From the NCBI GenBank assembly GCA_003599425.1, contig QZKC01000004.1:1-56837 (forward strand): a stretch of 56,837 nucleotides of DNA. Reading direction: 5' to 3'. Positions 34,197-43,430 of this stretch are shown here, piece after piece. The translations under genes were made by a program, and so were the position numbers. This DNA comes from Nitrospiraceae bacterium (GTDB lineage Bacteria; Nitrospirota; Thermodesulfovibrionia; UBA6902). Positions within the stretch are counted from its first letter, which is position 1, and the number at the start of each line of letters is the position of its first letter. The notes below the pieces were generated by a model. It saw nothing but the letters and a program-made list of their open reading frames with translations, had not been told where the DNA came from and searched no databases.

Positions 34197-37100
34197 ATGC
34201 CTGAAACTACAAAGGAAAAAGCCTTTGAAACCGTTATCGAGACTCACTTACTTTCCAACGGTTACATTGCAATAGACCACGAAGGTTTTGACCGTGAACG
34301 GGCAATATTTCCGCAGTCAGTGCTTACCTTCATCCGTGAGACTCAGCCGCAGGAGTGGACCAAGCTTAAGGCGCTACACGGCGAGCGAACAAGCGAGCAA
34401 ATTATTGGCGATCTATGCAAGTGGATGGACACTTACGGCTCGCTGGCAACTCTGAGGCATGGATTTAAGTGCTATGGCCGCACGTTACGTGTCGCATTCT
34501 TTAAAGCAGCACATGAGCTGAATCCCGAACTGGAGGCCCGGTATGCTGCCAACCAGCTTGGTATCACTCGCCAACTTCATTTCTCTTCACGCTCGGAGAA
34601 ATCACTCGATGTAACCCTGAGCCTGAACGGTATTCCAATCGCAACCGCTGAACTCAAAAATCCTTTGACGGGACAGATAGCAGACGATGCAATGAGACAA
34701 TATCGGCAGGACCGCGATCCACGAGAGGTCATTTTCGATTTCAAACGCCGTGCATTAGTGCATTTTGCCGTTGACACTGAGACTGTTTTCATGACTACAA
34801 GACTCGCAGGGAAGGCGACTCACTTCCTGCCCTTTAATAAAGGCAGTGAAGGCGGCGCGGGGAACCCGCCAGATCCTGCTGGCCGGACATACCGAACGGC
34901 CTACTTATGGGAAGAGGTTCTCCAACGCGATAGCCTGCTCGACCTGTTTGCGAGATTTATTCATCTTCAAATCGAGGAGAAACGGACGGACGAAGGCCGT
35001 AAAGTGAAGAAGGAGACGATGATTTTTCCACGGTATCATCAACTCCAGTCAGTGCGTTCACTGGTTAATGCAGCTCGACAAGAGGGTATTGGGCACAACT
35101 ATCTCATTGAACACTCTGCAGGCAGCGGAAAGAGCAACACTATAGGCTGGCTGGCCCATCGTCTGGCTTCACTGCATGACACAGAAAACCAGCGTGTATT
35201 TGACTCAGTGATCGTAGTTACTGACCGCGTGGTGCTCGACCAGCAGTTACAGGACACAATTTACCAGTTCGAACATAAGCGCGGCGTTGTGCAGAAGATA
35301 GATGAAAGTTCGCGGCAATTGGCTGAGGCGTTGGAGAATGCTGTGCCTGTTATCATAACTACTCTTCAGAAGTTTCCGTTCGTCTCCCGTCAACTGCTCA
35401 AGATGGCGGAGGAGCGAGGCCAGGATGGCACAGGAACACTCCCAACCCGCCGGTGTGCAGTGATAATCGATGAAGCACACAGCTCGCAGGGTGGTGAAAC
35501 TGCTACCGACCTTAAAGAAGTTTTGGGTGGAGAGTCGTTACGAGATGAGGCCCAAAGGAAAGCTGCAGAGGAAGGGCTGGAGAACATGGAAGAACTATTC
35601 CGCAGCATGGCTAAGCGCGGACGTCAAGCGAACTTGAGTTTTTTCGCTTTTACTGCCACTCCAAAGCACAAGACCCTTGCTGTCTTCGGGCGGAATGGTG
35701 GCCCATTTCACCGTTACACAATGCGACAGGCTATTGAGGAAGAATTTATCCTCGACGTGCTAAAGCACTATACGACATATGCTACCTATTTCAAACTGCT
35801 GAAGGCATGTGATGAAGATCCTAATGTAGAGCGCAAGAAAGCGGCAAAGGCCCTGGCGCGTTTTCTCAAGCTCCATCCCCATAATATTGCGCAGAAAACC
35901 GAGGTGATGATTGAGCATTTTCATGCCGTTACCCTCCACAAGATCGGCGGTCATGCCAAGGCGATGGTAGTGACAGGATCGCGGTTAGAAGCAGTTCGCT
36001 ACAAGCAAAGCTTTGACCATTATATCAAGGCGAAGGGGTATCCCATAAAGACACTGGTGGCATTCTCCGGCACAGTGGTAGATGACGAAATTCCGGACGT
36101 TACCTACACCGAAGTTGGCATGAACGAGGGTATTAAGGAAAAAGAATTACCGGAAAAGTTCGCAATACCTGAATATCGTGTATTGCTGGTTGCTGAGAAA
36201 TACCAGACAGGATTCGACCAGCCGCTTTTACATACGATGTATGTAGATAAACGTCTGGCAGGAATTCAGGCAGTGCAGACGCTCTCTCGCCTAAATCGGA
36301 TACATCCATGGAAAGAAGATACCTTTGTGCTTGATTTCGTCAATGATCGTGAGGAGATCCGCGAGGCTTTTAAAACCTACTACGAAGGCGCCGAGATGGG
36401 GGAAGAAGTGGAGCCGGTCCGCATGTATCAGATCAAGGCTGAGCTGGACGCTTCAGGCATCTATCTTGCCGAAGAAGTTCATAGGTTTTGCGAAATTTAT
36501 TTCAAACCCAAACAGAGGCAAAGTGCCCTCGATCATCAGGATATGAATGCAGCATTAGACCCGGCAGTGTCGCGCTTTTCGGTACTGCAACAAGAAAAGG
36601 AAGATGAGGCAGAACTCTGGCGCGGCAAGTTGCAGGCATTTCGCAACCTTTACGGCTTTTTAAGCCAGGTGATACCGTATCAGGACTCCGACCTTGAAAA
36701 GCTCTACGTCTTCCTTCGTCATCTCTACCGGAAACTTCCGCGAAGACGCACGGGACCAGCCTACGACTTTGATGATGAAGTACGGCTGGATTATTATCGC
36801 CTCCAGAAGATCAGCGAAGGTTCCATCAGCTTAAGGGAGGGCACTGCCAGGGCATTGGACGGACCGACTGAGGTGGGCACCGGCATGGTCCGAGAGGAGC
36901 CGGTTTCGCTTTCGCGCCTCATCGATATCGTAAACGAGCGATTTGGCACAGACTTCAACCAGGCGGACCAATTATTCTTCGATCAAATTGTAGAAGCCGC
37001 GATGGCAGATGAAGTGCTCAAGCAAGCAGCGGCAGTGAATCCTGAAGATAAGTTCGAATTAGTTTTTAAGAACCTGCTGGAGGCACTGTTTGTTGAGAGA

Positions 37101-37250
37101 ATGGACCAGAACGAAGAACTGTTCGCACGGTTCATGAATGATTCGGCATTTCAGAAAGTTGTTACTGGTTGGCTTGCATCAGAGGCATACAAGAGGTTGC
37201 GAGGTCATGGCGGTTGGTGGAATCAATATTCAATGCTGCCACAGATATAG
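34197..37250 (+). CDS. hsdR: Type I restriction-modification endonuclease and translocase subunit HsdR
   Basis: A 1017-aa subunit. The N-terminal nuclease domain has the PD-(D/E)xK core in IATAELKNPLTGQ (near 150). The SF2 motor follows: Walker A EHSAGSGKSN (near 305), DEAHSSQ (near 425), FAFTATP, and the second RecA domain with VAEKYQTGFDQP and QTLSRLNRIH. The C-terminal helical region links to the methyltransferase complex. It is intact over its full length. With hsdM and hsdS it makes a complete type I system, which translocates DNA and cuts unmodified foreign DNA away from the recognition site. Confidence 0.93.
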   Translation: MPETTKEKAFETVIETHLLSNGYIAIDHEGFDRERAIFPQSVLTFIRETQPQEWTKLKALHGERTSEQIIGDLCKWMDTYGSLATLRHGFKCYGRTLRVAFFKAAHELNPELEARYAANQLGITRQLHFSSRSEKSLDVTLSLNGIPIATAELKNPLTGQIADDAMRQYRQDRDPREVIFDFKRRALVHFAVDTETVFMTTRLAGKATHFLPFNKGSEGGAGNPPDPAGRTYRTAYLWEEVLQRDSLLDLFARFIHLQIEEKRTDEGRKVKKETMIFPRYHQLQSVRSLVNAARQEGIGHNYLIEHSAGSGKSNTIGWLAHRLASLHDTENQRVFDSVIVVTDRVVLDQQLQDTIYQFEHKRGVVQKIDESSRQLAEALENAVPVIITTLQKFPFVSRQLLKMAEERGQDGTGTLPTRRCAVIIDEAHSSQGGETATDLKEVLGGESLRDEAQRKAAEEGLENMEELFRSMAKRGRQANLSFFAFTATPKHKTLAVFGRNGGPFHRYTMRQAIEEEFILDVLKHYTTYATYFKLLKACDEDPNVERKKAAKALARFLKLHPHNIAQKTEVMIEHFHAVTLHKIGGHAKAMVVTGSRLEAVRYKQSFDHYIKAKGYPIKTLVAFSGTVVDDEIPDVTYTEVGMNEGIKEKELPEKFAIPEYRVLLVAEKYQTGFDQPLLHTMYVDKRLAGIQAVQTLSRLNRIHPWKEDTFVLDFVNDREEIREAFKTYYEGAEMGEEVEPVRMYQIKAELDASGIYLAEEVHRFCEIYFKPKQRQSALDHQDMNAALDPAVSRFSVLQQEKEDEAELWRGKLQAFRNLYGFLSQVIPYQDSDLEKLYVFLRHLYRKLPRRRTGPAYDFDDEVRLDYYRLQKISEGSISLREGTARALDGPTEVGTGMVREEPVSLSRLIDIVNERFGTDFNQADQLFFDQIVEAAMADEVLKQAAAVNPEDKFELVFKNLLEALFVERMDQNEELFARFMNDSAFQKVVTGWLASEAYKRLRGHGGWWNQYSMLPQI

Positions 37251-37327
37251 CCTACTCTTGTCCGAGATAGAAAATTTAGGACACTACAAGTACACGTAGC
37301 CCCGGATTTTGTTACTATCCTCTGCTG

Positions 37328-37333
37328 TATAAT
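37328..37333 (+). promoter_or_regulatory. -10 box of dusB, probable leaderless start
   Basis: A perfect TATAAT ends eight bases before ATG 37342, with no Shine-Dalgarno sequence between. No good -35 box was found. Confidence 0.45.
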
Positions 37334-37341
37334 AAACAATT

Positions 37342-38322
37342 ATGCTTTCAATCGGGAATGTAACAGTTGTATCTTCTCTTGTCCTTGCACCCATGGCCGG
37401 GATAAGCGATCTTCCTTACCGCCTGATCAACAGGTCATTCGGATGCGGACTTGCATTCACCGAGATGATAAGCGCCACCGCCCTGGCCTACAAAAGCAGG
37501 AACACATTGAAAATGCTTTCAGCAACTGACCAGGACAGGCCGTTAGGTGTTCAGATACTCGGGGGCGACCCGGAGATCATAAAGCGGGCGCTGGATATTT
37601 TAGCGGGATACCCCTTCGATATAATTGATTTCAATGCAGCATGTCCGGTAAGCAAGGTCGTATCAGGGGGAAAAGGCGCAGGTCTGCTCAGAGAGCCTGT
37701 GAAGCTGGAGAGACTTCTGAAGGTAATTATCGACAACACCAGCCTTCCTGTCACCGTCAAGATACGCTCCGGCTGGGATGAAGCATCCATCAACGCTGTG
37801 GATATAGCCCGCCGTGCGCAGGATGCAGGTGTGTGCGGGCTTTTTATACATGGCAGGACCAAGACGCAGGGATATAGAGGGACTGTCGATTACAACATCA
37901 TAGGGAAAGTGAAAGAGTCCCTGAAAATACCAGTGATCGCAAGCGGGGATGCGCTTACGCCTCAGCTCATTAAGAAGTTGCTGGCCGAGACAGGGTGCGA
38001 TGGTGCGGCAGTTGCAAGAGGCGCTCTCGGCAATCCCTGGATATTCCGTGATGCGGCTGAGTATCTGAAGAGCGGGGCACTGCCTTGCAGGCCGGAAATA
38101 TCTGAAATAACGCGGACCATGAAAGAGCATCTTGATTTGATCATCACGTTCCGTGGAGAGAAGACCGGGGTCATGCACTTCAGAAAATTTTTTGCGTGGT
38201 ATGCAAAGGGGATGAACATAAAGAAATTGAGAGCGAAGGCCTTTGCCGCAAATACCTCTGATGAGATGGTGCGTTTGATAGACGAGTTACAGGCCATGCC
38301 TGCTTCTGAGCTTTCCCGCTGA
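37342..38322 (+). CDS. dusB: tRNA-dihydrouridine synthase
   Basis: A 326-aa flavin enzyme that reduces uridine in tRNA D-loops. The TIM-barrel start LAPMAGISDLPYR is typical; the catalytic cysteine is in FNAACPVSKVV (near 100), the usual NxGCP site, with Gly replaced by Ala. FIHGRTKTQGYRG and VIASGDALTP are FMN-contact segments, and ARGALGNPWIF is a family hallmark. The C-terminal helical RNA-binding domain is present. It follows the restriction island and is alone in its transcript as far as can be seen. Confidence 0.93.
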   Translation: MLSIGNVTVVSSLVLAPMAGISDLPYRLINRSFGCGLAFTEMISATALAYKSRNTLKMLSATDQDRPLGVQILGGDPEIIKRALDILAGYPFDIIDFNAACPVSKVVSGGKGAGLLREPVKLERLLKVIIDNTSLPVTVKIRSGWDEASINAVDIARRAQDAGVCGLFIHGRTKTQGYRGTVDYNIIGKVKESLKIPVIASGDALTPQLIKKLLAETGCDGAAVARGALGNPWIFRDAAEYLKSGALPCRPEISEITRTMKEHLDLIITFRGEKTGVMHFRKFFAWYAKGMNIKKLRAKAFAANTSDEMVRLIDELQAMPASELSR

Positions 38323-38555
38323 ACTATAAAATATATTCTCGGAGTTCAAACTACTTTTTATCAAAGCCTGTTATTATATCAAAAGACGGATTCTTGAAAA
38401 GGATATTTATGTTATTAATCATCAAAGATCTTAAAAAATATTTAAGAGGCTCAAATCTCACAAAGGCAAGCCCGTCTCAGGATTTCTATAATCGACAGAA
38501 TTGTTTGCATTTCGTCTTTTCATTTTACATACGTAATCTTTCGATAAGATTCGAA
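38323..38555. other. Intergenic region without a recognised gene
   Basis: A/T-rich. It contains a small interrupted palindrome CTTAAA...TTTAAG near 38430-38446. A short open frame from 38394 has no ribosome-binding site and runs into the repeat, so it is not called. Confidence 0.5.
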
Positions 38556-38656
38556 GTCTTTTTTTTAGAGGTGTCGTATAGAAATCCTTTGCCAGCCTTC
38601 CCTTTGTGCCTTTGTTCCTTTGTCCCTGTGTGCCTTCCATTGGAATGGAGTTCATC
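38556..38656 (+). repeat. Dispersed 100-bp repeat, copy 3
   Basis: Matches 1-104 and 8990-9096. Here its right end (TTGGAATGGAGTTCATC) runs directly into the start codon of the RNase D-like gene and contains the GGAG that serves as its ribosome-binding site. Confidence 0.8.
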
Positions 38657-39511
38657 ATGAATTACATCAATATTGACAGCAGGGCTGCCCTCCGGGCATA
38701 CCTGGAGAAGTTTAAAAATAAGGGGCTTCATGTTATCGCTCTGGACATTGAAGCTGAGTCCAATCTGCATGCGTATGGAGAAAGGTTGTGTTTAATACAG
38801 GTCTTTGATGGAGTGAACAGTGTCATCATTGATCCGTTCGGGATAGATAACGCTACACTTAAACTGCTCTTTGAGAATACGAATATCCTGAAAGTCATGT
38901 ATGATGCAGGGAGTGACTTATCCTTACTGAAAAACACTATTAGTATAGAAATAAAATCCATACTGGATCTGCGACCGGCTGCTGAGCTGCTTAATTATGA
39001 CAAGAAGGACCTTCATTCAGTAATTGCATTTGAACTGGGAATCATTCTGGAAAAGAAAAGGAAGTATCAGAAGCATAACTGGATCAACAGGCCTTTGTCT
39101 GAACAGGCGATTGAGTATGCCCTCAATGATGTCATGCATCTGCTTGCATTGAAAGACGTTATTTTAGCGAAACTGTACGCAAAAAAATTGTTTGAGCCTT
39201 TTTTCCTGAAGAACCTGCAAATACAGAACAAGGATTACACCAGGGATCCGGATGATAAATACAGAAAGATAAACGGATACAGCAGGCTTCGAGGGAGCAA
39301 AAAGACCATTTTTCGCAGAGTGTTTGATATCAGGGAAAAGTATGCAAAGCTGTGCAACATGCCGTCTCATAATGTCATTCAAAAAGACGATCTGGTAAAT
39401 ATAGTCAACGATCCGAAATTCATCGATAAGATCCGCTTTTCAAAAAGGATCCGTAATGATCTCATTCAGGATATGCTGCATGAGCTGAGAAGGGCGGTTG
39501 GGACGGGGTGA
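38657..39511 (+). CDS. RNase D-like 3'-5' exonuclease with HRDC domain
   Basis: A 284-aa DEDDy exonuclease. ALDIEAES (D30, E32) is Exo I, YDAGSDLSLL is Exo II and YALNDVMHLL carries the YxxxD of Exo III. The C-terminus has one HRDC-like helical domain (RRVFDIREKYAKLCNMP, then VIQKDDLVNIV). RNase D trims tRNA 3' ends. It is shorter than E. coli RNase D, which has two HRDC units. ATG 38657 is chosen because GGAG lies six bases before it; that GGAG belongs to a dispersed repeat. Confidence 0.85.
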   Translation: MNYINIDSRAALRAYLEKFKNKGLHVIALDIEAESNLHAYGERLCLIQVFDGVNSVIIDPFGIDNATLKLLFENTNILKVMYDAGSDLSLLKNTISIEIKSILDLRPAAELLNYDKKDLHSVIAFELGIILEKKRKYQKHNWINRPLSEQAIEYALNDVMHLLALKDVILAKLYAKKLFEPFFLKNLQIQNKDYTRDPDDKYRKINGYSRLRGSKKTIFRRVFDIREKYAKLCNMPSHNVIQKDDLVNIVNDPKFIDKIRFSKRIRNDLIQDMLHELRRAVGTG

Positions 39512-39520
39512 AGAATAATC

Positions 39521-40606
39521 TTAACACACTTTTTTGTGTGATTTTGACTTGCCTGCCTTATATATAGCTCTCGCTTCCTTAACATTTTGAATGAATTCCG
39601 GGGTTGTCATTGCAAGTAAATCCTCAACAAACATTTCGCCATTACGCTTACTTTTTTGTTTAGTCTTTTTTGTCATTTTCTCTTGAATGATAGATTCGAT
39701 ACTTGAGATATTACTATATATAATATCTGCGTATATTGGTGCTTCAAAGAAAAGCCTTGTATAGGCAAGGTCACAATATTCTTTATGAGTATCTATCAAT
39801 AAGCAGTCTCTATCCAAAGACAATGCCGCTATACCAGTTGACCCGCTACCTGCAAAAGGATCAACTACAAGCCCACCTTTAGATGACAGGAGCTTAATAA
39901 AAAATGATGGGAGTTCAATGGGAAAAACTGCCGGATGACCTTTGTTCTTTCCAACAAGAGCAATGCTCAAAACATTGGAAGGAAGAACGGTATTTTTTCC
40001 AACCCATCTTGAAAGGTCTCTTCCGAAACCGCTTTGATTGGCTGAATTGTTACGACTTTTATCCCCTTCTCCGAGCTTTTTAAGTCTTGATTCTGCCCAG
40101 TCGCCCATCGGCATTTTTACAGCGTCTTGATTCATAAAAGGGCGCTTGCTTTTTGCGAGATGAAAGCAGTACTCCCATCCATCACGGAGTCTTGTAGGCC
40201 AGTATCCAGGCATAGGATTTGTTTTATGCCATATATAATCATCGATTGCCTGCCATCCAGCATTCATAAGTTTCTCAATGGTGCGCCAGACAAAACGATG
40301 CCTAACACCTTCGACGACTTTATCTTTTATATTAATTACAAGACTTCCTTCCGGCTTTAAGGCATTCCAGAAAGATTCATGAAAAGTCAGAAACCAATCA
40401 GGGAATTTATCAGGATGAATACTGTCATAATGCTTTTTCCGAGCATCTGCATACGGTGGAGATGTAATGATAAGATCAACATTTTCTTTGCAATTAACAA
40501 GATTTCCCCGACTGTCACCATTAATGATGGTGCATTTCGGTTTGTAGTCAAAAAGAAAATTCTTATTTTGGTTTCTGTGATTTCTTCTCAACCTTATTCT
40601 CCACAA
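39521..40606 (-). CDS. Type II DNA methyltransferase (beta class, probably N4-cytosine)
   Basis: A 361-aa methyltransferase with the catalytic TSPPYAD motif near residue 50 preceding the SAM-binding DPFAGSGSTG motif near 247, the order of the beta class; the S-P-P-Y form favours N4-methylcytosine. The target-recognition region lies between. The first codons (TTG 40606 or a later TTG) overlap the upstream endonuclease gene by up to 44 bases, so the two are translationally coupled. Its role is to protect the host sites cut by the partner enzyme. The C-terminal 60 residues are basic and probably extra. Confidence 0.88.
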   Translation of the reverse strand: MWRIRLRRNHRNQNKNFLFDYKPKCTIINGDSRGNLVNCKENVDLIITSPPYADARKKHYDSIHPDKFPDWFLTFHESFWNALKPEGSLVINIKDKVVEGVRHRFVWRTIEKLMNAGWQAIDDYIWHKTNPMPGYWPTRLRDGWEYCFHLAKSKRPFMNQDAVKMPMGDWAESRLKKLGEGDKSRNNSANQSGFGRDLSRWVGKNTVLPSNVLSIALVGKNKGHPAVFPIELPSFFIKLLSSKGGLVVDPFAGSGSTGIAALSLDRDCLLIDTHKEYCDLAYTRLFFEAPIYADIIYSNISSIESIIQEKMTKKTKQKSKRNGEMFVEDLLAMTTPEFIQNVKEARAIYKAGKSKSHKKVC

Positions 40607-41507
40607 TAAAGCTTAAGAATTTTTCCTGGTTAATTGTGTCAGTTTTATCAAGAAGGCCGAGTGACTTCAGTTTTTCTTTAAGAAGTCTTGAACACTCTTC
40701 TTTAAACTCAAGCGTCTTGAATGGTAAATAGGTAGCAACTCTTTTAATTGCCTTCATATATATTTCAATAGGCTCTCTGCCTGTGACATAAGGGAAAATA
40801 AAACCGGGACCCCAATATTCACAGTTTTGAGAATACGGTTGTCCATCTTTGTTACACTTGATGGCTCTATCTTCATTAAACCCTGCGATCTTTCCTTTTG
40901 CCGGAGTTGCAACTCCAACAATACACAAGTACGGGCTGGTGAGATTTTTTTCTTCTTTGGCAACGTTTTCAAGTCGTTTGATTACTCCCCCAATGTCCTG
41001 CCCTCCAACCGTGTCTTTTGATTTTTTTACCGACATATAAAGTCTTAGCCCTCTTTCAAAACCAGGGGTATTGATGTCTGCCACTATGTCGCCTTCTCTG
41101 GAACCATCAAATACCGGCCATCTTTTTCTCATTAATTCGAGAATCAGGTATTGATAGAAAATACCGATATGCATTCTATGTCTTTGCATTTCATGACTTA
41201 CGGCATCTAATTCAAAAATATCTTCGGCCTTCAATTGACTGATAAAATATGATCCCAATATTGGATCGCTGCGTTCTCTCAGGTGCTTTATACAAGCAGT
41301 TACAAGTTTTTCAGGCGTATCTGGAGTCCGTTTAATTTGCCCCTTCTTGTCTCTGATACATCTCTTAAACGCTGCATCAATAGCCTCTTCAATAATATTT
41401 TTATTCATTGGAGGTACTAAGGGCGGAAACAACTTTATATCTGACAAAAGGAACCCTCTTTCACGAGGGTAATCTTGCAGTGACGGACCGATTTTCTTTT
41501 TTGCCAT
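40563..41507 (-). CDS. Probable type II restriction endonuclease
   Basis: A 314-aa protein without clear family resemblance, but with a PD-(D/E)xK-like core: EGDIVADI (near 137-144), then LYMSVKKS where the S-V-K-K lysine follows. The D...xVK spacing fits many type II nucleases. The identification rests mainly on context: it is directly upstream of, and overlaps, a cytosine-type methyltransferase on the same strand. The recognition sequence is unknown. The leader of the next gene (41508-41644) shows nothing notable. Confidence 0.7.
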   Translation of the reverse strand: MAKKKIGPSLQDYPRERGFLLSDIKLFPPLVPPMNKNIIEEAIDAAFKRCIRDKKGQIKRTPDTPEKLVTACIKHLRERSDPILGSYFISQLKAEDIFELDAVSHEMQRHRMHIGIFYQYLILELMRKRWPVFDGSREGDIVADINTPGFERGLRLYMSVKKSKDTVGGQDIGGVIKRLENVAKEEKNLTSPYLCIVGVATPAKGKIAGFNEDRAIKCNKDGQPYSQNCEYWGPGFIFPYVTGREPIEIYMKAIKRVATYLPFKTLEFKEECSRLLKEKLKSLGLLDKTDTINQEKFLSFIVENKVEKKSQKPK

Positions 41508-41644
41508 GGGATTAAGGAACTCCTTTTATCAAAATTAAGTGTAGCGGATAATTTGCTCAATATAAAATACTACATTTGCGAAAATTATTACTGCTCTCTG
41601 TTCAAATACACACGTATACATTGCTAATATCCATATCAACTCAC

Positions 41645-42409
41645 TCACGCCGCCAACTCTTCTCTCATCTCTTCCCGTCTACTCCATAGAACTGGACTCA
41701 CATCATAATTTTTCAGCGCATCCAGAACAGACGCTGTCGGCGCACTTTCAGAATCATTCAAAAAGGCATAAGCCCGTGAATTTGCCGGCCGTACCTCTTT
41801 TGTGTCGATCCATGAAAAGGCTACTGCCTGGGCAGTATCACGGCTGGGTCTGTTTATTGTCTGAAGGATACGCTCCGGCTGTTTTTTAGATGCTGGAATA
41901 ACAAAGTCAAATAAATGGTCATAACCGCTTTTACCTGTGAATTTTACTTTCGGCGTATAGCGTATTTCGCTTAAATCCAGCCACGATGTAACATCCTCAA
42001 GAAAAAGACTTGCAACCATAGGGACAGCTAAGTAGAAAAGGTCATTTATTGCCAGCATAGCCTGAACCAGATTATGTTTCCTCAATGCAAAAGTGTCCGG
42101 TGAAGCATGTACAATTAATTCATCATTGATAATCTTGACACCGAAGCCATTTAACGTCAGGTTCAGAAGGTCTTTGCGTTTTTTGCTTTCCAATTCGCAG
42201 CCGGAAAGGCGAAGGTCTTCAATCGTATAACCATCATCTGTAATGATGAAGCTTCCGTTTTCACGCTTGACATATATCTGCATATAATCATTATGTCTGT
42301 CCAAATAAGGAGTAGTTATTTCTATCCAGTCTTTAACCTGGCGAAGTGATGTTTTATCCTTCAACCATGCCAAATACTGGTCTAATAGTTTCTGAACTTC
42401 ATCAATCAT
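41645..42409 (-). CDS. DUF1828/DUF1829 domain protein
   Basis: A 254-aa protein. The N-terminal half ([20 protein letters not shown] and [15 protein letters not shown]) matches DUF1828; the C-terminal half, from about [16 protein letters not shown], matches DUF1829. ATG 42409 is chosen because it overlaps the upstream stop by eight bases; an upstream extension to 42469 is inside the other gene. Acidic clusters and the pairing with a second short gene suggest a defence or toxin-type module, since both domains recur in such islands, but the biochemical activity is unknown. Confidence 0.75.
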   Translation of the reverse strand: MIDEVQKLLDQYLAWLKDKTSLRQVKDWIEITTPYLDRHNDYMQIYVKRENGSFIITDDGYTIEDLRLSGCELESKKRKDLLNLTLNGFGVKIINDELIVHASPDTFALRKHNLVQAMLAINDLFYLAVPMVASLFLEDVTSWLDLSEIRYTPKVKFTGKSGYDHLFDFVIPASKKQPERILQTINRPSRDTAQAVAFSWIDTKEVRPANSRAYAFLNDSESAPTASVLDALKNYDVSPVLWSRREEMREELAA

Positions 42410-42854
42410 GTGAATAACCCATTTCAATAATTGGAGGTTCTTTAATATTACAAAATTGCATGAAATCATTCAAAGTTTTCCATAAGTCAGACATATGGGG
42501 AAATTTATCAGCCGGTACTGGTACAGCCCATTTATCGCCAAACCCTTCTCTATAAATGTGTAAATGAGGTGATGGTATTTCTTCGCCATCTGGATTACGG
42601 TGGGGCTGCCCTCCAAAATCTAAACGGACAAGCACTATTATCTGACGTGCCCTGTTCTGATATTTCCCTTTAAGAAGATCTATTCGACTCCTGCTTAGAT
42701 CAAGAAAGAAGTTCTCTCTCTTGTCAACTGAAATCAATGGAATTGATATGATCCCTCCAAGAGACGGATAATTCCATGTGTCGTCATTCAGTCTGTGCTT
42801 CTCTATTGCTATTAAGGCATCAGCTTCCGATTGTGTAAGATTTATTTCAGCCAT
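42402..42854 (-). CDS. DUF6978-like protein
   Basis: A 150-aa protein resembling the DUF6978 family ([15 protein letters not shown] start, then [23 protein letters not shown] and [15 protein letters not shown]). Its stop overlaps the start of the DUF1828/1829 gene, so the pair is co-translated. Pairs like this are seen in accessory regions of many bacteria. The HRNPDGEE and PHLHIYRE segments are conserved-looking and histidine-rich, but a nuclease site cannot be claimed. Function unknown. Confidence 0.65.
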   Translation of the reverse strand: MAEINLTQSEADALIAIEKHRLNDDTWNYPSLGGIISIPLISVDKRENFFLDLSRSRIDLLKGKYQNRARQIIVLVRLDFGGQPHRNPDGEEIPSPHLHIYREGFGDKWAVPVPADKFPHMSDLWKTLNDFMQFCNIKEPPIIEMGYSHD

Positions 42855-42943
42855 TCCCCTTCCCCCTTTTACCAGTGAAAATATAATATGTCACGATAGT
42901 TCAAAAGTGCAATAGAAAAAAAGTGCAGAAGTCCCCCTCACCC

Positions 42944-42972
42944 TTACCCTCTCCCGCTGGGGGAGAGGGTAA
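42944..42972. repeat. Palindromic repeat
   Basis: TTACCCTCTCCC (42944-42955) and its perfect complement (42961-42972) with a five-base loop. It belongs to the widespread PSPLPSP-type intergenic repeat class. Confidence 0.7.
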
Positions 42973-43083
42973 TTCTGGCAGGGCATTGCTTCTAACTGGG
43001 GCTCCCCTCCGTTGCCCCCTTGACAAACCTCTCAGCATAATGCCATGCTCAATACAGAATTTTAGAAGTTTTTGCAGTTTTAA

Positions 43084-43117
43084 GGCCACAAAGACTTTTG
43101 ACTTTGTGGCTTTTTTA
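43084..43117 (+). terminator. Terminator or attenuator in the cold-shock gene leader
   Basis: GCCACAAAG (43085-43093), an eight-base loop, CTTTGTGGC (43102-43110) and seven T residues. It lies 53 bases before the cold-shock gene, with no gene on this strand just upstream, so it ends either a small RNA or an attenuated leader. Confidence 0.65.
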
Positions 43118-43169
43118 TTTATGTTGAGACCTCTGAGATTTCAGTTTGCAGAAAAGGAGGTAAAAGAAT

Positions 43170-43370
43170 ATGGCTAATGGAACAGTAAAATGGTTCAATG
43201 ACTCAAAGGGTTTTGGCTTTATTGCGAGTGAAGACGGCAGTGATGTATTTGTTCACCATACGTCGATCACGGGCAATGGCTTTAAGTCCCTTGCCGAAGG
43301 TGAAACAGTAAGCTTTGATACCGAAAAAGGCCCGAAAGGCCCCAAGGCTATCAATGTTGTTAAACTGTAA
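43170..43370 (+). CDS. Cold-shock protein, CspA family
   Basis: A 66-aa OB-fold nucleic-acid chaperone. RNP1 (KGFGFI, residues 14-19) and RNP2 (VFVHHT, 27-32) are intact, with the aromatic binding surface W10, F17 and F19 typical of the family. A strong AGGAGG site precedes the ATG at 43170. The leader has a terminator-like hairpin and the gene is closed by another, so it is a single-gene unit. The downstream gene may arise from read-through. Confidence 0.95.
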   Translation: MANGTVKWFNDSKGFGFIASEDGSDVFVHHTSITGNGFKSLAEGETVSFDTEKGPKGPKAINVVKL

Positions 43371-43381
43371 TTGACACGTGA

Positions 43382-43418
43382 GGTCCCCCTGTTTTTGAAG
43401 CAGGGGGACCTTTATTTT
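43382..43418 (+). terminator. Intrinsic terminator after the cold-shock gene
   Basis: GGTCCCCCTG and CAGGGGGACC form a perfect ten-base-pair stem around a nine-base loop, followed by TTTATTTT. Confidence 0.9.
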
Positions 43419-43430
43419 CGGAGATAATTG

